DNA from: Haberlea rhodopensis
Taxonomy: Eukaryota > Streptophyta > Magnoliopsida > Lamiales > Gesneriaceae
Assembly: GCA_907163345.1 (NCBI GenBank)
Contig: CAJQUN010000230.1
Coordinates: 62,001-126,000 of the forward strand
Direction of reading: 5' to 3'
DNA: 64,000 bases
Both the position numbers and the translations under genes were made by a program. The notes under the pieces are model-generated. The model worked only from the letters and a program-made list of their open reading frames with translations, was not told where the DNA came from and did no database searches. Below are positions 24,076 through 35,538 of this stretch, piece after piece. How positions within the stretch are numbered: the first letter of the stretch is position 1; the number at the start of each line of letters is the position of its first letter.

Positions 24076-24384
24076 GTGTTTGTAAATATTTTTGCAAACT
24101 GTTTATCAGTTTTTTGGACAAAAAAATAGATTTGAGTGTTTTATTTTTTTTGCTTCTGTTATTGCTTCTCTAAAAATAAGGAGAAAAAAGCAGAAGCAGA
24201 TAAGCAGGTCATGACACGTTTTTGACTGCTTTAAGTTGTTTGGTGTCAATTTTGTAATTAATTGAAGTTTATTAAGCTGTTTTTTTAATAGCAAATGCTC
24301 AATGTTTTTGCTTAAAATCAACTTTTTCATACTTTAAGCAAAAACAACATAGAAGTGCTTTGAATAAACAATTGCAAACACACC
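24076..24384. mobile_element. MITE, copy 1 of a GTGTTTGCAA-ended family
   Basis: Left end GTGTTTGTAAATATTTTTGC and right end CAATTGCAAACACACC are inverted relatives. The interior (CTTCTGTTATTGCTTCTCTA, GCAGAAGCAGA, AGTTTATTAAGCTG) is shared with 24392-24703 and 48488-48775. Non-coding. Boundaries are approximate and no clean duplication was found at this copy. Confidence 0.72.
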
Positions 24385-24391
24385 ATCAGTG

Positions 24392-24703
24392 GATGTTTGC
24401 AAATACTTTTGCAAACTGCTTATCAGCTTTTCAGATTAGAAAAAAAAAACAGATTTTGAGTGTTTTTTAATTACGTGGTTCTGCTATTGCTTATCTAAAA
24501 ATAAGCAGAGAAAAACAGAAGCAGAGAAACAGATCATGACATGTTTTTGCATGCTTTAAGTTGTTTGGTGGCACTTTTGTAATTATATGATGTTTATTAA
24601 GCTGTTTTTTTTAATAGCAAACACTCAATGTTTTTGTTGAAAAATAACTTTCTCCAACTTTAAGCGAAAGCAACGTAGAAATACTTTGATCGAAAGCACA
24701 CCC
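24392..24703. mobile_element. MITE, copy 2 of the same family, head-to-tail with copy 1
   Basis: Begins TGTTTGCAAATACTTTTGC seven bases after copy 1 and repeats the same internal order (CTGCTATTGCTTATCTAAAA, AAACAGAAGCAGAG, TTTATTAAGCTGTTTTTTT). The right end (AAGCACACC) is partly degraded. The adjacent placement suggests tandem duplication or insertion next to copy 1. Confidence 0.72.
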
Positions 24704-24988
24704 TTTGTAAGTGTTAACTAATTCCTTATTGTGTTTAAAAGCCTAAATCCAAACAAAAAGTAATGAATTTATCTTGGCATGTCCATTAAGTTAAAAAAGA
24801 ACTCCAAAATCATAACAATTCAGGAAATTAGATATTATTCAGTCATGTAAATCAAAGAATGAAAATAATGTTTGGATATACCATAAGACAACTCATTAGA
24901 TGATTGATTTTGGCATACATTGTAATATGATTTTATTAAAGGCGATTCATTATTATATATATTATTCCAATATCTGTGTAATATGAAA

Positions 24989-24989
<1 letters not shown>

Positions 24990-25054
<65 letters not shown>
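24990..25054. repeat. (TA)n microsatellite
   Basis: About 65 bp of uninterrupted TA dinucleotides. It marks the left side of the probable LTR remnant that follows. Confidence 0.95.
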
Positions 25055-25058
<4 letters not shown>

Positions 25059-25933
25059 GTCCTTAGAATAATATTGTATTATTCTTAAATATTACCCTAG
25101 TAAAGTATTATCATGAATAAGGATAATGATAATGCATTGAGACTAATATGCATTGATTGATGAATTGTTAATGGATATGAGATATCGAATCAACACAAGG
25201 GTACATGTTAGAGAACTATGTACTGGACAGACCCACCATGAGAATGCTACATGGATAGTTATATGAATGTAATAAGCAATTCTCATAGTGTAAAAATATA
25301 TGTAATCCTTACGACTTGAGATCACCAGAGATCCCAACATAAGGAGTTGTGTATCTTGATATTGTCAAACGTTACTTGTAACAGGGTAAACTATAAAGAC
25401 AATCATTGGATACACCACGAATTATGTAGAGGGATGTTGAGTGATCAAGATAGGATTTGTCTCTCCTATAACAGGAGAAGTGTTTGGGCCCTTGATCAAG
25501 TGAGACTAAAATGCATGGTCATGCTCGAATGAGTCGATATGTGATATCAAGCTTATTCGTTTATTCTAGTCAACTTGGGGATCAAGAAATAAAAGATTGA
25601 ACTATACGAGTATGACTATTCCATGACTCGTGTTTAATCTAAACACATAGGACAAATGGATTAAGTTACATGGTGAATATTATCCCACGCCATAGGTTAT
25701 GTCGAGTCAATAACATTCTTGTAACTTGGGTAGCCTTGATGTGTTGCTAGATACCGCTCATTGCTTGTGGCATAAAATTAGATTTTATGTCACTGTCAAC
25801 GTTACAAGATCCTAACGGGTCGCACAAAAGATTAAATCAAAAAGGGGGAGATATAATTCATTAGATGAATTAAGTTGATTAGGAAGAGTCATAATCATAT
25901 AATAATAATATGTTATATTATTGAATGGGCGGA

Positions 25934-26020
<87 letters not shown>
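25934..26020. repeat. Compound (AC)n(AT)n microsatellite
   Basis: AC repeats (about 25934-25960) passing into about 60 bp of TA repeats, ending exactly where the first 228-bp tandem unit starts at 26021. Confidence 0.95.
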
Positions 26021-26021
<1 letters not shown>

Positions 26022-26474
26022 GGGTAATTGATTATAATGGGCTTAAGGTTTTGAGAAAACTTTAGTCTGATTATGATAGCCGCCTATATATATGTGCATT
26101 AGGTTAATACAAGGGTTAGACGTTAATCAGATTAACTGAAAAACTAAACCTAGCAAAAAGAAGCCGCCGTCACTTCGCTTGGTGGCTCGTCCCTTTTCTG
26201 TTGAATATCAAGTCTAGCAACTTAATATCTTCAACATCCCTTCATCTACGGGTAATTGATTATAATGGGCTTAAGGTTTTGAGAAAACTTTAGTCTGATT
26301 ATGATAGCCGCCTATATATATGTGCATTAGGTTAATACAAGGGTTAGACGTTAATCAGATTAACTAAAAAACTAAACCTAGCAAAAAGAAGCCGCCGTCA
26401 CTTCGCTTGGTGGCTCGTCCCTTTTCTGTTGAATATCAAGTCTAGCAACTTGATATCTTCAACATCCCTTCATC
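26021..26474. repeat. 228-bp tandem duplication (two copies)
   Basis: Copy 1 26021-26248 and copy 2 26249-26474 both start CGGGTAATTGATTATAATGG and end ATCTTCAACATCCCTTCATC. They differ at only a couple of bases (AACTGAAAA/AACTAAAAA; CTTAATATC/CTTGATATC). Non-coding and very recent. Confidence 0.95.
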
Positions 26475-26868
26475 GATTTGATCGTGTGGATACCGTAGAG
26501 GCAAAGTTGCAAAAGCTTTGCTCGTGACTCGTGGACGTTTGCTTCGACGATTCTGCATCAAACACGCTACAAATGTATAACTCTCGACACCCGATATAAA
26601 TACTTCGTATAGGTCCATGGTTGAAATCCAAGTTTTTTATTTCGCTGCGTTGTATGCTTGTTAGATTCCTTATAAATAAATGTACAAGAAAGATATCTAG
26701 AAAAGCATACGAATTTTTTTATTTTTTGTTTTGATAGAAAGGTGGGAGAATTAAGTTGTGGGAATTGAATGGAATAATTAGGTAGGGTTGCAAACTTGCG
26801 ATGGTGCGGTTGTCGGTGGTAAATGGAAAGGCCACAATAATTGATGTAATATGGACTAAACAATATGA

Positions 26869-26869
<1 letters not shown>

Positions 26870-26908
<39 letters not shown>
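26870..26908. repeat. (TA)n(CA)n microsatellite
   Basis: TA repeats followed by a short ACACACACG tract. Confidence 0.9.
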
Positions 26909-26910
<2 letters not shown>

Positions 26911-26999
26911 TGTGTGAACAACCTTCCAAATTGTTTTTACGAACATGGTTTTTTTAAAAAAAAAAATTTGTGAGAGATGGTGGACTAAAACCAGATACC

Positions 27000-27537
27000 T
27001 AGGGATGACAATGGGACGGGTCCAAATCCGGACCCGCTTTAACCGGGTTTGAAAGTGGGGCGGGGCGGGTCCTAGGATTGGCCGAACCCGCCCCGCAATA
27101 CATTTTTAATTTTTTAAAAAAAAAATATGATATTGATTATACATTTTACTTCTTTAATTGAACAATAAAGTGTCATTATTTAATTTTATATCAAAATTTA
27201 TGTGTTCATGATAAAAAAAGTTGGACATTTTGTAGGAAATAAGAGCAAATTAATAAATATTTAGTAGTTTAAAAATAGTTTTGCTATGCTTATAATAAAT
27301 ATTTACTAGAGAAAACATAAAATTTAATCACAAAACTCAACTTTTGTGTTTCAAAATTGATTTCTAGCTAATTTTTTTTTTTTTAAAATAAAAAATAAAA
27401 AAAATTGGAACCGGGGCGGGGCGGGTAAACCCGCCGGGTTCGCGGGTCTAAGCGGGGCGGGTCCGGGTTTTATGTGTAGCGGGGCGGGTCGTGGGATTGG
27501 CCAAACCAGTTCCATACCCGACCCGTTGCCATTCCTA
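27000..27537. mobile_element. hAT-like non-autonomous element, 538 bp, GGGGCGGG-rich ends
   Basis: Terminal inverted repeats TAGGGATGACAATGGGACGGG and, inverted, TAGGAATGGCAACGGGTCGGG. Flanking 8-mers cagatacc (26992-26999) and ccgatacc (27538-27545) differ at one base, consistent with an aged hAT-type duplication. The ends are GC-rich (GGGGCGGG words on both strands) and the middle is AT-rich with no coding capacity. Confidence 0.82.
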
Positions 27538-28301
27538 CCGATACCTATTGTATTGGAAAATATACGACAATAGGTCACACCTTGTTGTCATATTTTTTTA
27601 ACATGGTTGAATCATAGATTGGATGGTAAGAGATGAGATTAATTTCAGTTTAACTTTTTTTGTTAATTTTGAAAATTTCTTCGTGTAGTTTTATAAATTC
27701 AATTAGTTCGAAAATCTGACCGATATCATAAATTTTGAAATAAATGTAAACTTTTAAATCTAAATCAAACAATGGATCAAATGACCAACTCTAGTTACCA
27801 TGTTTAATCGCATTTTAACATCGTGTTCAATTTCCAACCAAAAGTAGATTTGTAAAGCACGTTTTCACAATCACAAAGAAACAAAACAGATATAAATTTA
27901 AGGCTTTCAGAAGTCAATTATCTTTCATAAAATAAATAGTGAAATGGTACCAACTTGATAAGGCAACATGTATTTTCTTTAAATGGAAGGATTGTCACCT
28001 CAAATCATTCACAAATCAAATAGTTTTTTTTAAATATAACAATGAAAAGGATTTACGCCGTGAAAGCTGTACTGTGGTTGGATCCACGACGACTATAATT
28101 ATGATTCATATAAAATCTTACAACTTGTCCAAGTCAACATTTTGTCATTTCATTTAAGTCGAATTATTCCACTCTTATAAAATAGAACAAATTCAACCAT
28201 AATTATGTTTGATAACTTGTAACAAATCATGACTAAAATCGACCTTACCAAAAGTAGTGCAAATATTTCCAGAATTGCAATTCTTGCACACCCGTCCATA
28301 G

Positions 28302-29132
28302 CAGTGTTTTCAAAACCGGACCGGACATAAAACCGGTGCCCTTACTGGTTACAGGTTCGATCGGTTCAACCGGTTAAACCACTGGTTCAACCGGTGTGAC
28401 GTCAGCATGATGTAATATCTATATTTAATTTTTATAAAATATTTATAACATGTATTTGCAAAAGTTTCAAACGTCCATAATAATAAAAGAAATATCATTG
28501 TAGTAATATAGCATGGAGACCAATATTTTACACACTCTTTCAATAATTTCATCTATTTAAGTTTATAACTATTTATTTGTAAATATAAACTTTATATAAA
28601 AAAGAATTAATTACAAATACACTAATTAGTCATGTATACACCAAATCTGTATTATATTATTCAATAATGGGCTACTATATTATTACAAATACTTTAGTAT
28701 TGATTATCAAAATTAAGAGATTTTTATTTTTTGATACAATATATTACTTTTTGCATTTATATATAAGACTGATACAAATATAAAAAACATATAATGTGTA
28801 AATGTTAAAATCATAGTTTATGGAGTTGATGCAATACAAAATTAAATCTAATATATATAAATAAACTACATGGAACCTCTAATAATGGCTGTAACATTTT
28901 ATTTAGGTATTTATGAAGGAATGATAAAACTTAAAAGGGATGATAACAATATAAAAATTGGAAAACGAAAAAAAAAAAAAAAAAAAGAGTTTCGACCGGT
29001 TCACCGGTTCGACCGGTTTTTGACCGGTTCGCACCGGTTATTTACGCTGCCGGTTTTATTGGGTTAACCGGCCCGGACCAAGCACCGGTCACCGGTTGGA
29101 CCGGCCGGTCCGGGCCGGTTTTAAAAACAGTG
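28302..29132. mobile_element. hAT-like non-autonomous element, 831 bp, CCGGTT-rich
   Basis: Terminal inverted repeats CAGTGTTTTCAAAACCGGAC and, inverted, CACTGTTTTTAAAACCGGCC. The 8-bp target duplication GTCCATAG is perfect (28294-28301 and 29133-29140). Both ends carry arrays of (A/G)ACCGGTT words; the middle is AT-rich without a transposase. A deleted relative lies at 20409-20581. Confidence 0.88.
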
Positions 29133-29199
29133 GTCCATAGTGACTGGAGATTCGACCCAACTCGAAGGCCTTCCCTTAAGATGCTAAGTGGAACCTCTT

Positions 29200-29435
29200 T
29201 GCAAACCAAAAAATTCAACTTATTTTCTATAACTTAATACCAAAAGAATTGAAATTCCCTACGAAATTTGAATTCCCGCCAACGAAAATATTTTAGTCCT
29301 TATACCAAAAAATAAAATTAATCCATCATCTTATCGTACAAATCAAACATCATATAACTTATCACACTATATTATTTATCATTACCTTATAAATTATCAT
29401 TACATTATTTATCACATCCTGCAAATCAAATGGAC
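29200..29435. mobile_element. Truncated MITE related to 34335-34749
   Basis: Shares AATTCAACTTATTTTCTATAACTTAAT, AATTCCCGCCAA..AAAATATTTTAGTC and TTATCACACTATATTATTTATC with 34335-34749 in the same order, but lacks that copy's left end. Non-coding. Confidence 0.7.
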
Positions 29436-30111
29436 CCAAGTGTAATCCAAGGGCCTGAATTGATTTTTGGAAGTGGGTCCTAAACTGGCCATTTGGGTGA
29501 GTAAAACCCTTCAGGTAGAGTCGAATCTGGCCACAATGACATGTAGAAAACAAGCTCCAACAAAATGAGATATAAGCAATATTTTTAAACCGTACACATT
29601 TTGTGAAAAAGATTAATAAATTTATTAGAAACACTAAAGGACCCAGTTAATAATTTTTGCAATTAGATGTTCTTTGCTGATGGTATACCAGATCGGTGAG
29701 ATAACTCTTATAATGCATATTTCCAGAAGATCAAAATTTTATCGCGTAGCGATCGTATAAATTACCAAAATTTACAGCTCAAGTCCACAATGAAACAACC
29801 AGACATGCAAAGGTACCTTGGCTTGACACTAAATTCCCAGGTGTTCTTGTTTCTGCAGTAGTCTTGCGCACAAAATCTACAGGCTGCCTGAATACAAGCA
29901 ATGCAAAAACTATTCTGTTATCAGCTCGCGAAGACAGATTTCTCACACCATTTGTGCTGGTTATGAAGTAGAAAGCATAATGAGGCTGCTCATTTAAAGA
30001 TGAATTTTCAATAAAAGAATAACTCAATCAAAGAAGTTAAAAAAATACCGGTGGGTATAACAAGATTTTTCCCCAGCAAATTCAAGATTCGAGTATTAGG
30101 CTAAGGCACGT
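29436..30111. other. Intergenic DNA 3' of the FRS gene
   Basis: No gene is recognised. The portion nearest 30112 is probably the FRS 3' untranslated region. A minus-strand open frame at 29779-30027 has no domain and no supporting neighbour. Confidence 0.45.
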
Positions 30112-32978
30112 TCAACTTTGTTCCTCCAACATCTCCCCGAGCATCTCCACGCCACGTTTCGACATTTCACCACCTTTTAGCAGTGTTGTGAGAAATCTCG
30201 GGTACATTGTAGGATAATCAAGCCCACCAGCCATATCCTACGTGAAAAAAATAAAAATCAACTTTCAGTGCACAAAGTTCAAGACATGAATTTTACACAC
30301 GTCGTCAACATATGGAATTGCAAAGACTTTCAAGAAACATGGGAAACAGAACATCACTTAAAATTCTCCAATAACAATTTAATCAACGATGCTAGCCATA
30401 AAAGCCACCTGAACTAGGTTAGGTGGTAAAATAGTTAGTATAACGACATGTTGCTTAAAATATGGTAGAGGTAGGTATTTGTTTCAAGATCATAGGCTTC
30501 CTTGCATATTCTTGTAAAACTAGGGGTGTAAATAGGAGAAGCTAAACTGATTCAGTAGCACATAGATCACAAACAAAAGGGATCACAAATGAAATGTCAA
30601 AAGTAACAGAGATCAGATTAATAATATAAAGAAACATTAATTCAATTATGCTAAGAAAATAAGCAACGGAGATTATTTTATTTTAAAAAGAAGCAACTGA
30701 AGAATTTAAGACAAACATTTATTTGACTTGCAACTGGAAGTAGAGATGCAAGAGCATAATTAGGATGTGAAAGGAACCAACCATGTGCTGGAAAACACAT
30801 TGAGCCCCAACACTAGCAATTGGTGGCTCGAGTGGCACCTGTTGCATTGACGTACGCAGTTATCAATTTTCTTCAAAACCAAGTAACATATCAATGGAAA
30901 AAGATACCAACCTTTCCTTTTTTACTCGAGATTCCACCATCACCGTAATTCACTCTCTTGGAACCCTTGTTTATGTTGTTCGCTTTACTTTTAGGGACTT
31001 GCTCACCACCAGTCACAGTGTTATCATGGTTCATTCTTGAAACATCTTGTACAGCACGAGTCATAGACCGAGTCACGGAGGAGCTCGGTCTAAAATCGCC
31101 CTCAGAAGGGTTATTCGAATTTGCACATTGCTTCATAGCCTCTTGTATAGCACCAACAGCATTAATATAACTATCCTGAGATAATGACCCTTCTTCACCT
31201 AATATTATAGCTCGTCGACACAGGTCATTGTAACGCCGAACCTTAGCTTGCACCTCGTCTAATTTCTCACTAAGGGGAATTTTGCTCGTGGCAGCATTTG
31301 TCCACCGTTGTTGTATGTACTTAGATGGTAAAATGAATACACCAGACATTTGGAGAACTACAATAGCATGTCTACAAAGGTATCCTTTATATTCATATGA
31401 ATGACAGGAACAGTATATGTCCGAATTTAGTTCATTCCACTCCATCAAAAATTCTTGATTATTTTCAAAGTCTTTCACACCATATGTGATGGTTGAACCA
31501 TCTTCCCTTTCTTTCTTAAGATGGCATGCTGCTGCGCCAAGAACCTCAATTTGGAACTTCTTGAATATTTCATGAGTATAAACAAGTAACATTTGTTTCT
31601 CAAATGGCGACGGTGATTTTAGCTCCGGTGTTTCATGCCACGCATCAAAGTTCGCTTTGGCCTCCTCTTCGTACCTGTCTTCTAGAATAGATTTATATCT
31701 TCCTATCAGATCCCTCAAAGAAGTTTCTCCATGAATATATCTATCAAAGAAAGCATTCAAGCTTTCAGATCTTGAAGCGGCAGATAACCCGGCAAAAGAA
31801 ACGTCCTTTACAAAAGTAGGTACCCAGATTTTTCGGTCAACATACAATGACTGAATCCACTCGTCATCTCGAAGATTGAATCTGTCAAGCAATTTCCACC
31901 ATCTCTTCTCAAATTGTTCTTCACTCCAAGACCTGTATATGCATTTCTTGAGCTTTTCCAAGAAAGTATCATGCCAGATGCTAAGATAATCTAGCCGTTT
32001 AGGAATATTTTCTAGTACATGCCACACATGGAAAAAAAGCCGAGTCTCAGGAAACACCATAGGGACTGCCGCTTTGATTGTCTCGCTTTGGTCAGTCAGT
32101 ATAATCTTAGGACCTCGTCCCCCCATCGCCAAACACCATGTTTTCATCAACCAAACATATGTGTACACTGTCTCATCGGCCATCAATGCACAACCTAGTA
32201 ACATGGGTTGTATATGATTGTTCACCCCAACAAAAAGAGCCAAAGGAATCTTGTACTTGCTCGCATAATAGCTTGTGTCGAATGATACAACATCACCGAA
32301 ATATGTGAAATCTTCCACACCTTTGGCATCAACCCAAAACACGTTTCTCAGACGATGCTCTTCATTGAAGTCAAATGAATAAAAAAATTTCGGATTCTCC
32401 TCGTGCATTTGCGCACAAAACTCAAGTACAAACTGAGAGCCACCTTCTTCTAAACTCAAACATCTGCCCCTATCATGCTGATTCCGAACCAAATTCTCTA
32501 AAGAAGTCCCGGAAATCTGATATGCGCCAAACTGTTTCGACATGGAAGCCATCACTTTCTTCTTCCTAGCTTTAGAATCAACAATAACAGAATCTGTATT
32601 CCTATGGCTCCTAAAGAAATGCGCTTGATCCGGTAAAAGCTCGTGGTTATGCTCTTTAACAAAACTATGAATATACCACTTCCCATTCGGCTTCCGCTTC
32701 ACGTGCATACTAGCTTTACAACCTATTTTCGGTGAGGGCCTGGGATTAATAGCTTCATCAGATTGTTGTTTATTCCCATATCTAATGCAAGAAAATTTCG
32801 CATCTATAAATTCTTTAGACGCTCTTGAGCGACGACTACTCAATTTGGCAGTACCAAAGCCTACTGATTTTGCATATTCTTTATAGTATTCATAAGCTCC
32901 CTCGTGAGTATCAAATTCCATATCATCCCGAGGGTCTAAGTTTGAATTTTCCAGCACAATACCGCCGCTAGAATCCAT
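30112..32978 (-). CDS. FAR1-related sequence (FRS) protein, transposase-derived
   Basis: FRS/FHY3/FAR1 proteins are nuclear factors domesticated from Mutator-like transposases, several acting in light signalling. Three exons: 32978-30912 (689 codons, ATG of MDSSGGIVLENS), 30838-30782 (VPLEPPIASVGAQCVFQHM) and 30237-30112 (DMAGGLDYPTMYPRFLTTLL, ending EEQS and a stop). Phase is kept, giving 749 residues. Domains: FAR1 DNA-binding zinc region (about 25-115, ending YIHSFVKEHNHEL), MULE transposase domain (about 225-325, VVSFDTSYYASKYKIPLALF), and a SWIM zinc finger with CSC...CRH (about 545-565). The VPLEPPIASVGAQCVF and C-terminal blocks resemble the FRS4/FRS2 branch. It is intact. A leader intron upstream (32979-33300) is possible but not proved. 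Confidence 0.94.
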
Positions 32979-33532
32979 TTTAGACAGAAACTAAACAAAT
33001 AACAAAAACCAGCAGGACCACCTGTTCCGTGTTAAGCAAAATCAAAGGCTCGGAATATCATTAGATGATAAAAAAAATTGAACTTCTAAACAATAATCTA
33101 CAGAAACTAAACAAAAAAAATTAAGGCCAAGAACCAGAGACCCAATGAAATGATACCTTCAATCGGCGCCAATTTTATTGTTAAGGAGCTTCTAATTTAA
33201 GGGCTTTTCAAGAAACCCGTCCATTATACCTGTAAAGAAAACAAAAACCAACCTTGGAGGTTCAAAGTGTCGGAAGTTAAAAGACAATGGAGTGCGATTT
33301 TGAGGAAGTAATGGCTTATGGCTCTGTGGTGAGAACATACAGTGGGGATGTAGCGTGTGCTAAGGGAAGAGTTTCAATTCTAGAATTCGATCCCTCATCC
33401 CTCTTTTGCCAATCGTCCAAAAATGTCAATTCAAACTAAAGTCGCAGCTTTTACCGCGACATTGGTTTCGATAAGTATAGTACATAAATCGCATTTTTCA
33501 TCTAGAAACAAGACCATCGTTATTTTACTATA
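32979..33532. other. FRS leader/promoter region
   Basis: No ORF with a domain. A pyrimidine/AG context near 33230 could be a leader intron boundary. Otherwise AT-rich sequence without recognisable features. Confidence 0.4.
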
Positions 33533-33762
33533 TCTTACTATCTTACTATATTATAATGCATAAGACCCCTATACTAACTACCTTCGTATGACAAATTTGA
33601 ATTTATCAAACTACCCCTGCATTGGTTTGTTGTGGTTCTTTGTTGCATCTTTTGAATTGTAATATTAACCAATGTATATGTCTCATTTATTTCATTACAC
33701 GTATCAATTCATATGCATTATATATTACGTAATAAACGCAACGCATGTGCGTCGTCTGCTAG
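33533..33762 (+). mobile_element. Short non-autonomous Helitron-like element
   Basis: The 3' end has the Helitron signature: the hairpin ACGCATGTGCGT (33741-33752), six bases, then CTAG followed by T. The 5' end is TC after A in TATCTTACTATATT; either 33533 or 33541 could be the true start. About 230 bp, non-coding, and no target duplication, as expected for Helitrons. Confidence 0.72.
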
Positions 33763-34334
33763 TTTTTAATAATACTTACTAGTATAAAATTTTAAAAAAT
33801 CACTAAATAGTATTAGCCTTTATTTATAAATAATACCCCTTCTGTTCTATATTGAAAAATCATTTTACTAATATCTATTTATTAGTTTTACCATGTCTTA
33901 AAGTGTGATATGAATAATCAAGTTAATTTTTCCAAAAAAAATTAATATTAATTTTAGTAACATCAAAATATAAGATCTGAAATTTTAGGTTCGTCTAAAT
34001 ATATTCAAATAATCAATAGATTGCATAAAATCAAAAAAATAGTAACAATATACAAAAGAAATGTGATATTTCAAGAGACACAAGGGAAAAATATATATAT
34101 ATACATAGAGAAATATATATTTAAATGTGTTTATAGAACCTGATACATACAAAAATAACTACGACCACCTACTCGCTAATAACTAGTCTGACAAACACTA
34201 ATATACACAACATGATGGGAACTTATGGAACCATATCCAAGTTGTGCATGTCATATAATTATAAATAAATTTAGTAATATGTATAGGACGACATCATGTA
34301 TTATTATCTTTAGACAACTTGATGCTACCCTTAA

Positions 34335-34749
34335 GGCCATGTTTGGATTGATGGATTAGGATTAATAATCTTAGGTTTTTTTTAGTCTCGTGTTTGGTTT
34401 GCATGATTAAAAAAAGTTTCACATCATATTTATCACGCTTTATAGCAAAAATGACATATACCATTTACCACACTTTTTTGCTATTTTAAAATTTGTAATT
34501 CCTGTCAAAAATCTCAACTTATTTCCTTTAACTTAATCATAAAAATTTGAAATTCCTTAGAAAATTTAAAATTCCCGCCAAAGTTAAAATTCAATTTTTC
34601 GAGAGTATTTTAGTCATTTTACAGAAAAATAAATTTAATTTCTACTTATCATCCAAACCAAACACCGTGTAACTTATCGCACTATATTATTTATCATTAT
34701 CTCACAATTTTAATCATTACATTATTTATCCCATCATACAAACCAAAGG
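34335..34749. mobile_element. MITE with GGCCATGTTTGG end
   Basis: Starts GGCCATGTTTGGATTGATGG just after TTAA and ends near CATACAAACCAAAGGT, a loose inverted match. The GGCCATGTTTGG start and TTA context recall PIF/Harbinger MITEs, but the right end is not exact. A truncated relative is at 29200-29435. Confidence 0.6.
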
Positions 34750-35538
34750 TATGATCAATATAACCGTGGATGAGATACGGGTTTCGAATGTGAGACCCCG
34801 TGTCCTCATAGTTGAGGACCGATGCCACATTGGGCTGAGGGACAGTGGCGTTATTATGCTATTTGTAATATATGTATTAGTTTTCTTATTTAATCTGACA
34901 TTAATTTTTTTTTAATAATGACTGTATATCATAATGGTTGAAATATTATATTTAATGGAAGAATATAATTATGTAAACTAATTTTAAAAATATATATCTT
35001 AAAAGTTAAAAATATATATTTGATTTTTGTATAATATATGTTTTCTTGTAGATATTATTATTATTATATTTAATAAGAATGTATATCATTAATGACTTCC
35101 GGATGTAATGATTAAATTTTAATTCTATTTCATGGAAAATATAATATGTTTTTTTTAAAATTGATTAAAATTTCAAAATAGATTGGAAGAAACTAGAGAT
35201 GGTCAAAAAGGAAATCTTCAATCAAACAAGTCTACTACCACATAAATAATAATATATAAATATAAAATACATATTTTATTAGAGTCCCCAGGTTGACATC
35301 ATCGCTCCAGTAAAGCAAAAGCTAGTCCTCGTAACTCCTTTTTAACCGTTCCCTATCCATTTTCAGCTATTCACTACCCTCGTTCTCCGCACCCCACACC
35401 CCCTCTCTCTCTCTTTTCAGTTTTGAATTTCAATTACTCCATCAAATTCATCACTAACCTACCCAAAATTCTTCAACCACACTTTCCGTCAAATTCCCTT
35501 TCAGCTTCTCCATTTTTTTTTTTCATAATAGACTTGCA
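34750..35538. other. Promoter and leader of the SurE-like gene
   Basis: AT-rich spacer. A fragment at about 34788-34860 (TGTGAGACCCCGTGTCCTCA) resembles the start of a gypsy LTR. The CT-rich stretch at 35400-35420 and following bases look like the leader before the ATG at 35539. Confidence 0.45.

Larger units (their letters stand above)
25055..26700. mobile_element. Probable solo LTR or LARD remnant (boundaries unsure)
   Basis: A 1.6-kb non-coding stretch with LTR-like style: ...GTAACTTGGGTAGC..., ...TTGCTAGATACCGCTCATTG..., ...CCTAACGGGTCGCACA..., wording I associate with LTRs of large plant retroelements. It is interrupted by microsatellites and a 228-bp tandem duplication. I did not find matching termini or a target duplication, so the class and limits are inference. 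Confidence 0.4.
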
